From Micromonospora tarapacensis (GTDB lineage: Bacteria; Actinomycetota; Actinomycetes; Mycobacteriales; Micromonosporaceae), in the NCBI RefSeq assembly GCF_019697375.1, contig NZ_JAHCDI010000003.1, positions 682,001 to 746,000 of the forward strand: a DNA stretch of 64,000 bases, given 5' to 3'. The notes under the pieces were generated by a model. The model made no database searches. It had not been told where the DNA came from and saw nothing but the letters and a program-made list of their open reading frames with translations. The position numbers and the translations under genes were made by a program. Below, piece by piece: positions 54,483 through 63,248 of the stretch; position 1 is the stretch's first letter, and every line of letters begins with the position of its first letter.

Positions 54483-55534
54483 CTACGGGCCGCACCGGCA
54501 CCGGGGTGCGGCGGCCAGTGCCGGCGCCGGAGGCTGCCCGCCGCCACCTCGATCGCCCCGCCGAAGGTCTCCGGGGTTCCGCCGTCCAGCTGGGTGAGCG
54601 CCTCGGCGACGGCGTACCCGCTCGCCGCCAGCAGGGTGCTGGTGGCGCAGGCCGGTGCGACCGGATTGCCGGCGAGTTGGGCGGCGAGCATCGGCCAGCC
54701 CGGGTCCCGGTCGGCCCGGTGCAGGTCGAGACAGCGCAGGCAGGGACCGACCGGCGGGCGGACCAGCGGACCGATCGCCGGTGCTCCCTCCCTGACCTCC
54801 ACCAGCAGGTGGGGTTGTCGCCGCTGGGCGTGACCGGCGGCCACCAGCGCGGCCGGCCGATCGGTGCCGAGCTGGATCACCAGGTCGGGGCGGGGCCGGC
54901 GGAGCGGCCCGGTCCCGGTGCCGGGCGCGGCCCGCGCAACCGCCGCCCGGACCGCCGCGCCGAGCGGTCGGCCGATCTCGCCGGCGCCGATTCCGCTGCC
55001 GACGAGGTCGACCGGGCGGACCGTCCCCGGCAGGTCAGGATGCACGTGCCCGACGCCGGCCTGGGCCAGTGCGACCGCGATGGCGGCGCCGAGCGGACCG
55101 GTGCCGGAGACCACCACGCGGGCGGCCAGGCGCCGCCGGAGCACCTGGGCCGGGGTGCCCGGCAGCCGGGCGGCGGCCAGCGCCAGCGCGCCGGCCTCCG
55201 CGGCGAGCCAGGTCCGTCGTGGCTCGGCGAGATCCCGGGGTAGGAGTGTGTGCGCCGGCACCACCAGGCCGGCGGCACACAGGGCGTCGAGCAGGGCGCG
55301 GGCGTGCTCCGGGCGGGCACCCGCCCCGGTCGTCCCGGCCAGCACCTGCCGCTCGCTACGGGTGCCGTCGAGCAGATCGAGCAGCCGGGCCGCCCGAGGG
55401 TCGGCCACCTCGACCAGGACGGCCCGCTCCTGGTGGAGCCCGAGTTGGAGCGTGTGCCGGTCGCGCCAGAATCGGCTGAGCCCGGGTAACAGGCGGGGAC
55501 GGAGGGACGGCGAGCGCCCGGTGGACTGGGTCAC
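54483..55534 (-). CDS. ThiF/E1-like protein with N-terminal winged-helix (RRE-like) region
   Basis: About 350 residues. The N-terminal ~90 (LLDLLDGTRSERQVL ... ALLDALCAAGLVV) resembles the small winged-helix peptide-binding domain of TOMM/RiPP cyclodehydratase partners. Next is an E1-like Rossmann domain (ARVVVSGTGPLGAAIAVALAQAGVGHV), then a zinc CxxC (CLRCLDLHR). Near 54502 one C is missing; restoring it gives HPGCRCGP and a stop at 54483, completing the zinc site. As read, the frame fuses with the ABC1 kinase. No YcaO partner or precursor is nearby, so it is an orphan of unknown role. Confidence 0.75.
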
Positions 55535-55574
55535 GGGAACGAATAGTGACCGTGTCCGTGCTTTCCGTCGATCG

Positions 55575-55636
55575 TTGTCCACAGCCGGGCGCCCCCGGAT
55601 CCTGGCCTGTCCACAGGATTCGGCGAGATATCCACA
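55575..55636. promoter_or_regulatory. Cluster of three DnaA-box-like sequences
   Basis: TTGTCCACA (55575-55583, the high-GC actinobacterial consensus), CTGTCCACA (55607-55615) and ATATCCACA (55628-55636), all in the same orientation, in the gap upstream of the ThiF-like gene. No origin-type AT-rich element or dnaA/dnaN gene is present, so a titration or regulatory site fits better than oriC. Confidence 0.6.
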
Positions 55637-55680
55637 ACCGGTCGGTAACAGAGTCGGTCGCCCGACAGTGACCGGGAGAC

Positions 55681-55715
55681 GCGAAGGGGGGTGGTCGCCC
55701 ACCACCCCCCTTCGC
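55681..55715. terminator. Perfect hairpin after DUF5679 gene
   Basis: GCGAAGGGGGGTGGT / ACCACCCCCCTTCGC, 15 perfect pairs, five-base loop, 13 bases beyond the stop at 55728. Confidence 0.8.
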
Positions 55716-55727
55716 GGTACGCGTACG

Positions 55728-55898
55728 TCAGACCTTCGCCTTGCCCAGGATGCGGTTCACTGTTGTGCCACACACGGGACACTTGCCCTTGGCCATGTTC
55801 ATACCGGTCTTCGAGACCTCCACGCGGCCCTCGAAATCCCGCTTCTCCTTGCACTTGACGCAGTAACCGTTGTAGGTCGTCTGGGCCTGGTCGGCCAC
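55728..55898 (-). CDS. DUF5679 small zinc-ribbon protein
   Basis: A 56-residue protein with two Cys pairs (YCVKCKEKR and CPVCGTTVNRI) forming a zinc ribbon, and a Lys-rich end. GTG 55898 has GAGGAGG at seven bases. The family is widespread in actinobacteria and uncharacterised; it may bind RNA or ribosomes by analogy with other mini zinc ribbons (inference). It is upstream of the ThiF-like gene but separated by a terminator. Confidence 0.9.
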   Translation of the reverse strand: MADQAQTTYNGYCVKCKEKRDFEGRVEVSKTGMNMAKGKCPVCGTTVNRILGKAKV

Positions 55899-56431
55899 GG
55901 TGTGCCTCCTCGTCTCGTCCACCGGTCGAAACCGACCTGGCGGGTTCCCGGCGGCGGTCGCGTACGGCGCCCGGCGCTGGGCATCTTCCGCAGCCACCCA
56001 CGTGGCCACTGGTTGGCGGACCCTACCCAGGTGTGGGCGGTTCCATGTCAGCTGCGCATTGCCACTGTGAGCAAGGCGACGTCGAGAGTGTGCACGGCGA
56101 ATCGGGTCAGATCAGTCAGTTTGGCGGGGACACGCCGACCGGGGACCCGCAATTGCGCTGGTAGGGCCCCGAAGCCCGGGGGAGTGACCCCGATGCGGGG
56201 GACCGAGGAATGATCACTTACCGTGGTGGCCGGTCCCGATGTGACACCTCGCCGGTCACCACGAAGGGTGACCGTGACGTCTGCCGTCGGTCCGGCAAGA
56301 ATTTTTTCGGGACTCCTGGCGACCAATCCCCATTTTCCGGACGCGTGTCGGGGGGTTGACTCTTGCGGACCCCTGGTCACAACGCATTAGCTTGCCAACG
56401 TGACAGCAAACCGAGGCTGCGCGGTCCACTG
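55899..56431. other. 533-base gap without supported gene
   Basis: The frame 56380-56048 on the minus strand is open but its codon use (many third-position A/T) is unlike the window, so it is not called. A perfect eight-pair hairpin, CGGTCACC / GGTGACCG, lies at 56253-56274. Possible promoter parts for the next gene are TTGCGG (56363) and TAGCTT (56388). The lower GC content could mark a non-coding RNA or long leader. Confidence 0.4.
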
Positions 56432-56953
56432 ATGGCCGGGGTGCGGAAGCCGGTCGTCGAGGTGCGGCGCAGCCAGCGCCGACGACGCACGGTGTCTGCC
56501 TACCGCGACGGTGAACGGGTCGTTGTTCTCATCCCCGACCAGTTCTCCCGCGCCGAGGAGAGCGAGTGGGTCGACCGGATGCTGGCCCGGCTCGCCGCCC
56601 GGGAGGGGCGCCTGGTCCGCTCCGACACGGAACTGCTGGCCCGGGCCAACCGGCTGATCAGGCTCTACCTGACCGAGTACGGCGCCCAGGCACTGCCGGT
56701 CAGCGTCCGGTGGGTGAGCAACCAGAACGGCCGGTGGGGCTCGTGCACCCCGGCGGACCGATCGATCCGGCTGTCGCACCGGATCCAGGAGATGCCGGAC
56801 TGGGTGATCGACTACGTGCTGCTGCACGAGTTGGTCCACCTCATCGTGCCCAGTCACAACGTCCAGTTCTGGGCCCTGGTCGGCCGGTATCCGAAAACCG
56901 AACGCGCCCGGGGCTACCTGGAGGGCGCGGCGGCCGTCGCCGGCACCCCCTGA
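56432..56953 (+). CDS. YgjP/DUF45-type zinc metallopeptidase
   Basis: A 173-residue SprT-like gluzincin: HELVHL with His132, Glu133, His136 and the downstream ligand His142 (SHNVQFW), preceded by RWGSCTPADRSIRLSHRIQEMP, the family core. Members are small proteases, possibly acting on DNA-protein crosslinks or stress-damaged proteins. ATG 56432 gives MAGVRKPVVEVRRS; an upstream in-frame start (56363) is possible. Confidence 0.9.
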   Translation: MAGVRKPVVEVRRSQRRRRTVSAYRDGERVVVLIPDQFSRAEESEWVDRMLARLAAREGRLVRSDTELLARANRLIRLYLTEYGAQALPVSVRWVSNQNGRWGSCTPADRSIRLSHRIQEMPDWVIDYVLLHELVHLIVPSHNVQFWALVGRYPKTERARGYLEGAAAVAGTP

Positions 56954-56964
56954 GCGTCCGGCGG

Positions 56965-56979
56965 TAGGGTCGGTGGATG
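56965..56979 (+). promoter_or_regulatory. -10 box for 56977 gene
   Basis: TAGGGT at 56965-56970, six bases before ATG 56977; leaderless layout. Confidence 0.5.
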
Positions 56980-57606
56980 GCCCGACGTGTGGTGGTGGCG
57001 CTGCTCGCGCCGGTCCCCTGGACGCCACCCGGTCTCGACCCCGTGCAGTGGCGCGGGGCGCTCGCCGAGGACGTGGTGGATCTGCTCGCCATGCTCAACG
57101 AGGTGGACACCGCGGTGGCGGTCACCCGGGCGGACCGCTGGCTGGCCGAGGCGGTGATCTGGCCCGGCACGCGCGTCTACGAGGTGCCCGAGGCGACGCC
57201 GAACGCCGTCTTCGCCGCGCTCGGCGGGCCTGACGTGCTGGACGGTGGTTACGAGCAGGCGGCGGTGGTGGCCGGTGACGCGCCCGACCTGCCCGGACTG
57301 ACCGTCGGAAAGCTGCTGCGCCCGCTCACCAGCCGACCGGTCGCGCTCGCCCCGGTCGAGGGCAGCGTTCCCGGGTTGCTCGGGGTGGCGGCCCGGCTGC
57401 CCGCACCGTCGTGGCTGCCGCCGCTGGACATGGACGCCGCGGTGCCCGCGGACGTGCGCGCGACCGCACCCCGTCCGGGCGACCTGGCCGTGACGCCCTC
57501 CTGGCACCGGCTGCGGGGGCCGGCGGACCTGGCCCGGCTCGACCCGGCGCTGGACGGGTGGGAGAACACCCGCGCCCTGCTCTCCGGCACCGGGACGCGC
57601 GGCTGA
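56977..57606 (+). CDS. Hypothetical protein, DUF2064/glycosyltransferase-like fold suspected
   Basis: A 209-residue soluble protein. QAAVVAGDAPDLPGLTVGKLLRPLTS followed by VALAPVEGSVPGLLGVAARLP resembles the core of nucleotide-diphospho-sugar transferase-like DUF2064 proteins, where an Asp in the first segment binds metal. Other landmarks are weak, so function is open. It follows the YgjP-type gene by 23 bases on the same strand with its own -10 box. Confidence 0.65.
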   Translation: MARRVVVALLAPVPWTPPGLDPVQWRGALAEDVVDLLAMLNEVDTAVAVTRADRWLAEAVIWPGTRVYEVPEATPNAVFAALGGPDVLDGGYEQAAVVAGDAPDLPGLTVGKLLRPLTSRPVALAPVEGSVPGLLGVAARLPAPSWLPPLDMDAAVPADVRATAPRPGDLAVTPSWHRLRGPADLARLDPALDGWENTRALLSGTGTRG

Positions 57607-57654
57607 GGCTCGCGTCGCCCGGCGCGCCGGCGCCCGGCCGGCCGGGATGATCTG

Positions 57655-58953
57655 TCAGGTGCGGTTCTCGCCACCCTCGGTGTCGTCACGCTGCTCCGGG
57701 TCGCCCGGCGCCTTCTCCTCCGGCCCGCCCGGTGCGGAGAAGTCGAAATTGTCCAACTCGGTCATCACGTCCAGGTCGGCCATGGCGAAGGCCACCGGGT
57801 CGGCGAAATCGTCGTCGGAGGGCAGCAGGTCGGGGTGCCCCCACAGCGCGTCCCGGCCGGCGATGCCGCGACGCTCGGTGAGCGCCGCCCAGAGCGCGGC
57901 GGCCTCGCGCAGCCGGCGGGGCCGCAGCTCCAGCCCGACCAGCGCGGCGAACGTCTGCTCCGCCGGACCGCCGGCCGCCCGGCGTCGGCGGAACGCCTCG
58001 CCCAGCGCCACCACGTTCGGCAGCCGGCCGGCGGCGGCTCCGTCAACGACGTGGCAGACCCAGCCCTCCACCAGGGCGAGGGCGGTCTCCAGCCGGGCCA
58101 GCGACGCCTTCTGCGCCGGGCTGTCCTCCGGGGTGAAGATCCCCTCCAGGGCGATAGCCTGCATCGACTCCGGGTCGGTCGGATCGACGCGGCCCATCGC
58201 CTCCTCGATCGCCTCGCGGTTGACCCGGATGCCGGCGGCGTACGTCTCGACGGCGTTGAGGACGTGGCCGCGCAGCCACGGCACGTGCTCGAAGAGCCGC
58301 TGGTGTGCCGCCTCGCGCAGGGCCACGTAGAGGCGTACCTCGTCCTCGGGCAGCTCCAGGCCCTCGCCGTACGCCTTGATGTTGGCCGGGATCAGCGCGG
58401 CCGTGCCGGCCGGTCCGAGCGGCAGACCGATGTCGCCGGCGGAAAGCACCTCCGCGGCGAGCGAACCGAGTGCCTGCCCCAGTTGGCCGCCGAAGAGCGC
58501 GCCCCCCAGGGTCGCCACCATCGACTGCATCGGGCCGAGCTGGGCCCGGGCCTCCGGTGGCACCAGGTCGCCCATCGCACCGACCATCCGGCTGGCCACG
58601 GGGTCACACAGCTTGCGCCAGACGTCGAGCGTCTTGAAGATCCATTCGTTCCGGTTCCAGGCAACCGTGTTGCGGATGCCGGACGGGAGGGCGGAGGCCG
58701 GCTCCAGCCAGAGATCGGCGATGCGCAGCGCCTCCTGCACCGCGTTGCGTTCGTACGGCGAGACCGCCGGGTCGCCCGTCGCGGCGAGCTGGCTGGCCGC
58801 GACCTGCCGGGCCAGGTCCCAGTTGACCGGCCCGTTCCCCGGGGCGGAGAGCAGGTGCTGTAGCTGCGACATGAACTGCTGCATCTGCGCGGGGTCGTTG
58901 GGGTCGGGCGGCTGCCCACCCGGTAGCGCGAAACCGAACGGAATATCAGGCAC
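57655..58953 (-). CDS. DUF2342 zinc-dependent metalloprotease-like protein
   Basis: A 432-residue protein of the DUF2342 / 'F420 biosynthesis-associated' family (Rv3195 type). It opens VPDIPFGFALPGG, contains GGALFGGQLGQALGSLAAEVLSAGDIGLPLGP, LYVALREAAHQRLFEHVPWL (metal-binding helix EAAHQRLFEH) and DPVAFAMADLDVMTELDNFDF. Enzymatic activity is unproven. The GTG 58953 start lies seven bases after TACCGT, so the mRNA is probably leaderless. Divergent from the Lon-like gene. Confidence 0.9.
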   Translation of the reverse strand: MPDIPFGFALPGGQPPDPNDPAQMQQFMSQLQHLLSAPGNGPVNWDLARQVAASQLAATGDPAVSPYERNAVQEALRIADLWLEPASALPSGIRNTVAWNRNEWIFKTLDVWRKLCDPVASRMVGAMGDLVPPEARAQLGPMQSMVATLGGALFGGQLGQALGSLAAEVLSAGDIGLPLGPAGTAALIPANIKAYGEGLELPEDEVRLYVALREAAHQRLFEHVPWLRGHVLNAVETYAAGIRVNREAIEEAMGRVDPTDPESMQAIALEGIFTPEDSPAQKASLARLETALALVEGWVCHVVDGAAAGRLPNVVALGEAFRRRRAAGGPAEQTFAALVGLELRPRRLREAAALWAALTERRGIAGRDALWGHPDLLPSDDDFADPVAFAMADLDVMTELDNFDFSAPGGPEEKAPGDPEQRDDTEGGENRT

Positions 58954-59055
58954 GACGTCTACGGTACGCGCGCCGAGCCCCAGGCCGCCGCTGCCGCGGT
59001 TGCGCTGAGGGCGAAGTCGTTCGTCGTGCCGGCCGGGCGCCGTCACCCGGATCGG

Positions 59056-59071
59056 TACGCTCTGCCGCATG
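59056..59071 (+). promoter_or_regulatory. -10 box for PDZ-Lon-like gene
   Basis: TACGCT at 59056-59061, seven bases before ATG 59069; leaderless layout. Confidence 0.45.
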
Positions 59072-60082
59072 AGACGTCGAGGCCTGACCGTCCTGCTCGG
59101 TGCTCTGCTCACCGCGCTGCTCAGCATCGGGGTGCTCGGCGCGCCCGTGCCCTACGTGGTGCTCGGTCCCGGTCCGACCGTCGACACCCTGGGCCAGGAG
59201 GACGGCAAGGAGGTCATCCAGGTCACCGGCCGGGACACCTCCACCTCCGCCGGGCAGCTGCGGCTGACCACGGTGGGTGTGCAGCCCGGCGTCAAACTGC
59301 GTTCGGCCATCCAGGGCTGGCTCTCCGACGAGGAGGCGGTGGTGCCGCGCGAACTGGTCTACCCGCCGGGGGAGAGCCAGGAGGAGGTCGAACAGCGCAA
59401 CGCCGAGGACTTCCAGGTCTCACAGACCAGCGCGGAGACCGCCGCGCTGCGGGAGTTGGGGTACGAGGTGCAGGTCGTGGTGAAGGCGGTCGCCGCCGAC
59501 GGCCCGGCGGCCGCAGTGCTCCGCGCGGGCGACGTGGTGACCTCGGTGGACGGGGAGCCGGTGCCGCTCGCGTCCCGACTGACGGAGCTGATCAGGGCGA
59601 AGCCGGCGGGCACGGCGCTGCGGATCGGTTACACCCGCGACGGCGCGGCCCGCACCGGCACGATCACCAGCCGCGAACAGGACGGCCGGCCCCGGATCGG
59701 TATCGAGATCGAACAGCAGCAACCGCACCCGTTCACGCTCTCCTTCGACCTGAGGGACATCGGCGGCCCCAGCGCGGGCCTGATGTTCGCGCTGGGCGTC
59801 ATCGACAAGCTGACCGCGGAGGATCTGACCGGCGGCCGGATCATCGCGGGCACCGGCACCATCGACGACGCCGGGCAGGTCGGCCCGATCGGCGGCATTC
59901 CGCAGAAGCTGGTCGGCGCGAAGCGGGCCGGCGCGACGGTCTTCCTGGTGCCGGCGGCCAACTGCGTCGAGGCGGTGGCCAACCGGCAGCCGGATCTGCC
60001 GCTGGTGCGGGTGGGCACCCTCGACGAGGCGCTCGACGCCCTGGACACGCTGCGGTCCGGGGGAGAGCCGAAGCACTGCTGA
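59069..60082 (+). CDS. Membrane-anchored PDZ-Lon-like serine protease (YlbL/Rv3194c type)
   Basis: A 337-residue protein: an N-terminal signal-anchor helix (LTVLLGALLTALLSIGVLGA), an extracellular PDZ domain (~125-200, AVLRAGDVVTSVDGEPV), and a C-terminal Lon-type protease domain with the Ser-Lys dyad Ser235 (GGPSAGLMF) and Lys280. It should cleave envelope or secreted substrates. Divergent from DUF2342 and upstream of UPF0182, the same order as Rv3195-Rv3194c-Rv3193c. Confidence 0.93.
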   Translation: MRRRGLTVLLGALLTALLSIGVLGAPVPYVVLGPGPTVDTLGQEDGKEVIQVTGRDTSTSAGQLRLTTVGVQPGVKLRSAIQGWLSDEEAVVPRELVYPPGESQEEVEQRNAEDFQVSQTSAETAALRELGYEVQVVVKAVAADGPAAAVLRAGDVVTSVDGEPVPLASRLTELIRAKPAGTALRIGYTRDGAARTGTITSREQDGRPRIGIEIEQQQPHPFTLSFDLRDIGGPSAGLMFALGVIDKLTAEDLTGGRIIAGTGTIDDAGQVGPIGGIPQKLVGAKRAGATVFLVPAANCVEAVANRQPDLPLVRVGTLDEALDALDTLRSGGEPKHC

Positions 60083-60188
60083 CCGGCACCGCAACCGTCC
60101 GCATCGACCTTGCGCCGAGGCGTTCAGGAACACCCCGTACTCTGGGTGCCTGGTCGGAGCCGATCATATCGAGCGTGCGGAGCCAACA

Positions 60189-63100
60189 GTGGTCATGCGT
60201 AGCAGCAGCCCCCTGCCGAGGATGAGCCGACGCGGTCGCGTCACGATTGCTGTTCTGGTCGGAGTGTTCGTTCTGTTCACCCTGCTCGGCTGGGGAGTGC
60301 AGGCGTGGACGGACTGGCTCTGGTTCTCCGAGGTCGACTACACCGAGGTCTTCCGTGGAGTGCTGGTCACCAGGCTGTTGCTCTTCCTGGCCGCCGGGCT
60401 CGGGATGGCGGCGGTCGTCGGCGGCAACCTCTGGCTCGCGCAACGGTTGCGTCCCCGGATCCGGACGCACTCGCCGGAACAGGCCACCCTGGAGCGCTAC
60501 CGGATGCTGCTCGGGCCCCGGCTCGGGCTGTGGATCACGGTGGCCGCCGCGGTCGTCGGTCTCTTCGCCGGGTTGTCGGCGCAGAGCCGCTGGAACCAGT
60601 GGCTGCTCTTCCTGCACGGTGGCGACTTCGGCGTCGACGACCCGGAGTTCGGCGTGGACGTCGGCTTCTACATCTTCCAACTGCCCTTCTGGCGGTTCCT
60701 GCTCGGGCTCGGCTTCACCGCGGTCGTGCTGGCGCTGATCGGCTCGCTGGCCGTGCACTATCTCTTCGGCGGGGTGCGCCTACAGGGCGTCGGTGACCGG
60801 ATGAGCAACGCCGCCCGCGCCCACCTGAGCACCCTGGTGGCGGTCTTCGTCCTGCTCAAGGCCGTCGCGTACGTGCTGGACCGGCGGACGATGCTGCTGG
60901 AGTACAACGACGGTGTGGGCGTCTACGGCGCCGGGTACGCCGACATCAACGCGCTGCTGCCGGCCAAGGAGATCCTCGCCTACATCTCGGTGGTGGTGGC
61001 GATCGCCATCCTCGTGTTCTCCAACGCCTGGATGCGGAACCTGGTCTGGCCGGGTATCTCGCTGGCCCTGCTCGGGGTCTCCGCGGTGGCGATCGGCGGC
61101 ATCTACCCCTGGGCGGTGCAGACCTTCGAGGTCAAGCCCAGCGCCCGGGACAAGGAGGCGCCGTACATCCAGCGCAGCATCGACGCCACCCGCGCGGGCT
61201 TCGGGCTGGACAGCGCCCAGTCCTCGGCGTACGCGGCCGGCAACCTCAACCCGCCGGAGAGCCTGGCCACCGACACCTCGGTGGTGCCGAACGCCCGGCT
61301 GCTCGACCCACAGCTGGTCAGCGAGACCTACACCCAGCTCCAGCAGGTCCGTGGCTTCTACGACTTCGGTCCCAAGCTCGACATCGACCGGTACACGATC
61401 GCCGGGAACACCCAGGACTACGTGGTCGGCGTCCGTGAGATCAACTACGGTGAGCTGACCGCCCAGCAGAGCAACTGGATCAACCGGCACACCGTCTACA
61501 CCCACGGGTACGGGGTGGTCGCCGCCCCCGCCAACCGGGTGGTCTGCGGCGGTCAGCCCTTCTTCGTCTCCGGCTTCCTCGGCGAGCGGACGCGGGAGAC
61601 GTGCTCCTCGCCCGATGACCAGATCCCGGCCAACCAGCCCCGGATCTACTACGGCGAGCGGATGCAGGACGGTGACTACGCGATCGTCGGCAGGCCCAAC
61701 CCGGACGCCAACCCGGCGGAGTTCGACCGGCCGGCGGGGGACGGCGGCGAGGGCAGCGAGTCGTACTACACCTACACCGGCTCGGGTGGCGTCGAGATCG
61801 GGTCGTTCGGCCGGCGACTGCTGTACGCGATCAAGCAGCAGGAGGCGAACTTCCTGCTCTCCGAGGCGGTCAACGAGAACTCCAAGTTGCTCTACGTGCG
61901 TAACCCCCGGGACCGGGTGGAGAAGGTCGCGCCGTTCCTCACCCTGGACGGCGACCCGTACCCGGCGGTGGTGGACGGCCGGGTGCAGTGGATCGTGGAC
62001 GGCTACACCACCGCCGCCACCTACCCGTACGCCGAGCGGGTCAACCTCCAGCAGGAGACCACCGACGAGCTGACCGGCCGGGGCACCATCCAGCTGGCCC
62101 GGGAGAACGTCAACTACATCCGCAACTCGGTCAAGGCGACCGTCGACGCCTACGACGGCACGGTCAACCTCTACGAGTTCGACGAGAACGACCCGGTGCT
62201 CAAGGCGTGGAACAAGGCGTTCGGCGGCGACCTGGTCAAACCACGCGCCGAGATCCCGCCGGCGCTGGCCGACCACTTCCGCTACCCGGCCGACCTGTTC
62301 AAGGTGCAGCGCAACCTGCTGACCCGGTTCCACGTCACCAACCCCGGTGACTTCTACTCCGGGCAGGACTTCTGGCAGGTGCCGAACGTGCCGGACGCGC
62401 CGGACAGCGGGCAGAAGCAGCCGCCGTACTACCTCTACACCCAGTTCCCCGGTCAGGAGGGCCCGCGCTTCCAACTCACAAGCGCGGTCACCCCGAACGG
62501 CCGGCAGAACCTCGCCGCGCTGATCTCCGGGTCGTACCAGGACGGCCGGCCGATGTTGCAGGTGCTGGAGCTGCCGGACCAGACCGCGATCTCCGGGCCG
62601 GTGCAGGTGCACCAGCGGATGACCAACACCAACGCGACCATCCGGCAGCAGCTGAACCTGCTCTCCTCCAACCAGGCCCAGGTGCAGTACGGCAACCTGC
62701 TCTCGCTGCCGTTCGGCAACGGGATGCTCTACGTCGAACCGGTCTACGTGAAGAGCAACCAGCAGGACGCGTACCCGCTGCTGCAGAAGGTGCTGATGTC
62801 GTACGGCGACGGGGGTTCCTACGTCGTACTCGCCGACAACGTGACCGACGGCATCGAGCAGCTCGTCGAGCAGGGCAGGCAGGCGGCAACCGGCAACCCG
62901 CCGCCGACCGGGGGTGAGGAGCCGCCGGAAGAGGGCGAGGAACCGACGCCGACGCCGTCGAGCCCGCCGCCGTCGGGCGGGCCGCCGCCGCCCGCCGGCG
63001 ACCTGGCGGCGGCCGCCGACCGGGTGCAGGCCGCGATCACCGAGGTGCGGGCCGCCCAGGCGTCCGGCGACTTCGAGCGATACGGTCGGGCGCTGAAGGC

Positions 63101-63218
63101 GCTCGACGAGGCGCTGACCGCGTTCCAGCAGGCTCAGGGAGCGCCCAACACCGGTGGCGGATCGGGGGTCACCCCGACACCGGCGGACAGCGGTGCTGCT
63201 TCGCCACCGGGTGGATGA
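60189..63218 (+). CDS. UPF0182 large membrane protein
   Basis: A 1009-residue UPF0182 (COG1615) protein. About seven membrane segments fill the first ~320 residues (VFVLFTLLGWGVQAWTDWLWF; FLLGLGFTAVVLALIGSLAVHYLFGG), then a large extracytoplasmic domain (NYGELTAQQSNWINRHTVYTHGYG is its hallmark) and a Pro/Gly-rich linker with a final helical segment. Function is unknown in all species to my knowledge. The GTG 60189 is chosen because GCGGAG lies six bases upstream; ATG 60195 is an alternative. Confidence 0.93.
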   Translation: MVMRSSSPLPRMSRRGRVTIAVLVGVFVLFTLLGWGVQAWTDWLWFSEVDYTEVFRGVLVTRLLLFLAAGLGMAAVVGGNLWLAQRLRPRIRTHSPEQATLERYRMLLGPRLGLWITVAAAVVGLFAGLSAQSRWNQWLLFLHGGDFGVDDPEFGVDVGFYIFQLPFWRFLLGLGFTAVVLALIGSLAVHYLFGGVRLQGVGDRMSNAARAHLSTLVAVFVLLKAVAYVLDRRTMLLEYNDGVGVYGAGYADINALLPAKEILAYISVVVAIAILVFSNAWMRNLVWPGISLALLGVSAVAIGGIYPWAVQTFEVKPSARDKEAPYIQRSIDATRAGFGLDSAQSSAYAAGNLNPPESLATDTSVVPNARLLDPQLVSETYTQLQQVRGFYDFGPKLDIDRYTIAGNTQDYVVGVREINYGELTAQQSNWINRHTVYTHGYGVVAAPANRVVCGGQPFFVSGFLGERTRETCSSPDDQIPANQPRIYYGERMQDGDYAIVGRPNPDANPAEFDRPAGDGGEGSESYYTYTGSGGVEIGSFGRRLLYAIKQQEANFLLSEAVNENSKLLYVRNPRDRVEKVAPFLTLDGDPYPAVVDGRVQWIVDGYTTAATYPYAERVNLQQETTDELTGRGTIQLARENVNYIRNSVKATVDAYDGTVNLYEFDENDPVLKAWNKAFGGDLVKPRAEIPPALADHFRYPADLFKVQRNLLTRFHVTNPGDFYSGQDFWQVPNVPDAPDSGQKQPPYYLYTQFPGQEGPRFQLTSAVTPNGRQNLAALISGSYQDGRPMLQVLELPDQTAISGPVQVHQRMTNTNATIRQQLNLLSSNQAQVQYGNLLSLPFGNGMLYVEPVYVKSNQQDAYPLLQKVLMSYGDGGSYVVLADNVTDGIEQLVEQGRQAATGNPPPTGGEEPPEEGEEPTPTPSSPPPSGGPPPPAGDLAAAADRVQAAITEVRAAQASGDFERYGRALKALDEALTAFQQAQGAPNTGGGSGVTPTPADSGAASPPGG

Positions 63219-63248
63219 GCAGTACCTCGCCAGACGCGACAGGACAAA

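Noticed and set aside
54483..55534. Complete RiPP/TOMM gene cluster
   Set aside because: No YcaO, dehydrogenase or precursor peptide is seen near the ThiF-like gene. TldD/TldE lie 38 kb away and are generic.
55575..55636. Replication origin
   Set aside because: Only three DnaA-like boxes, no AT-rich unwinding element, and no dnaA/dnaN nearby.
56048..56380. 110-residue frame on the minus strand
   Set aside because: Codon use is unlike the window, no ribosome site is seen, and there is no recognisable domain.
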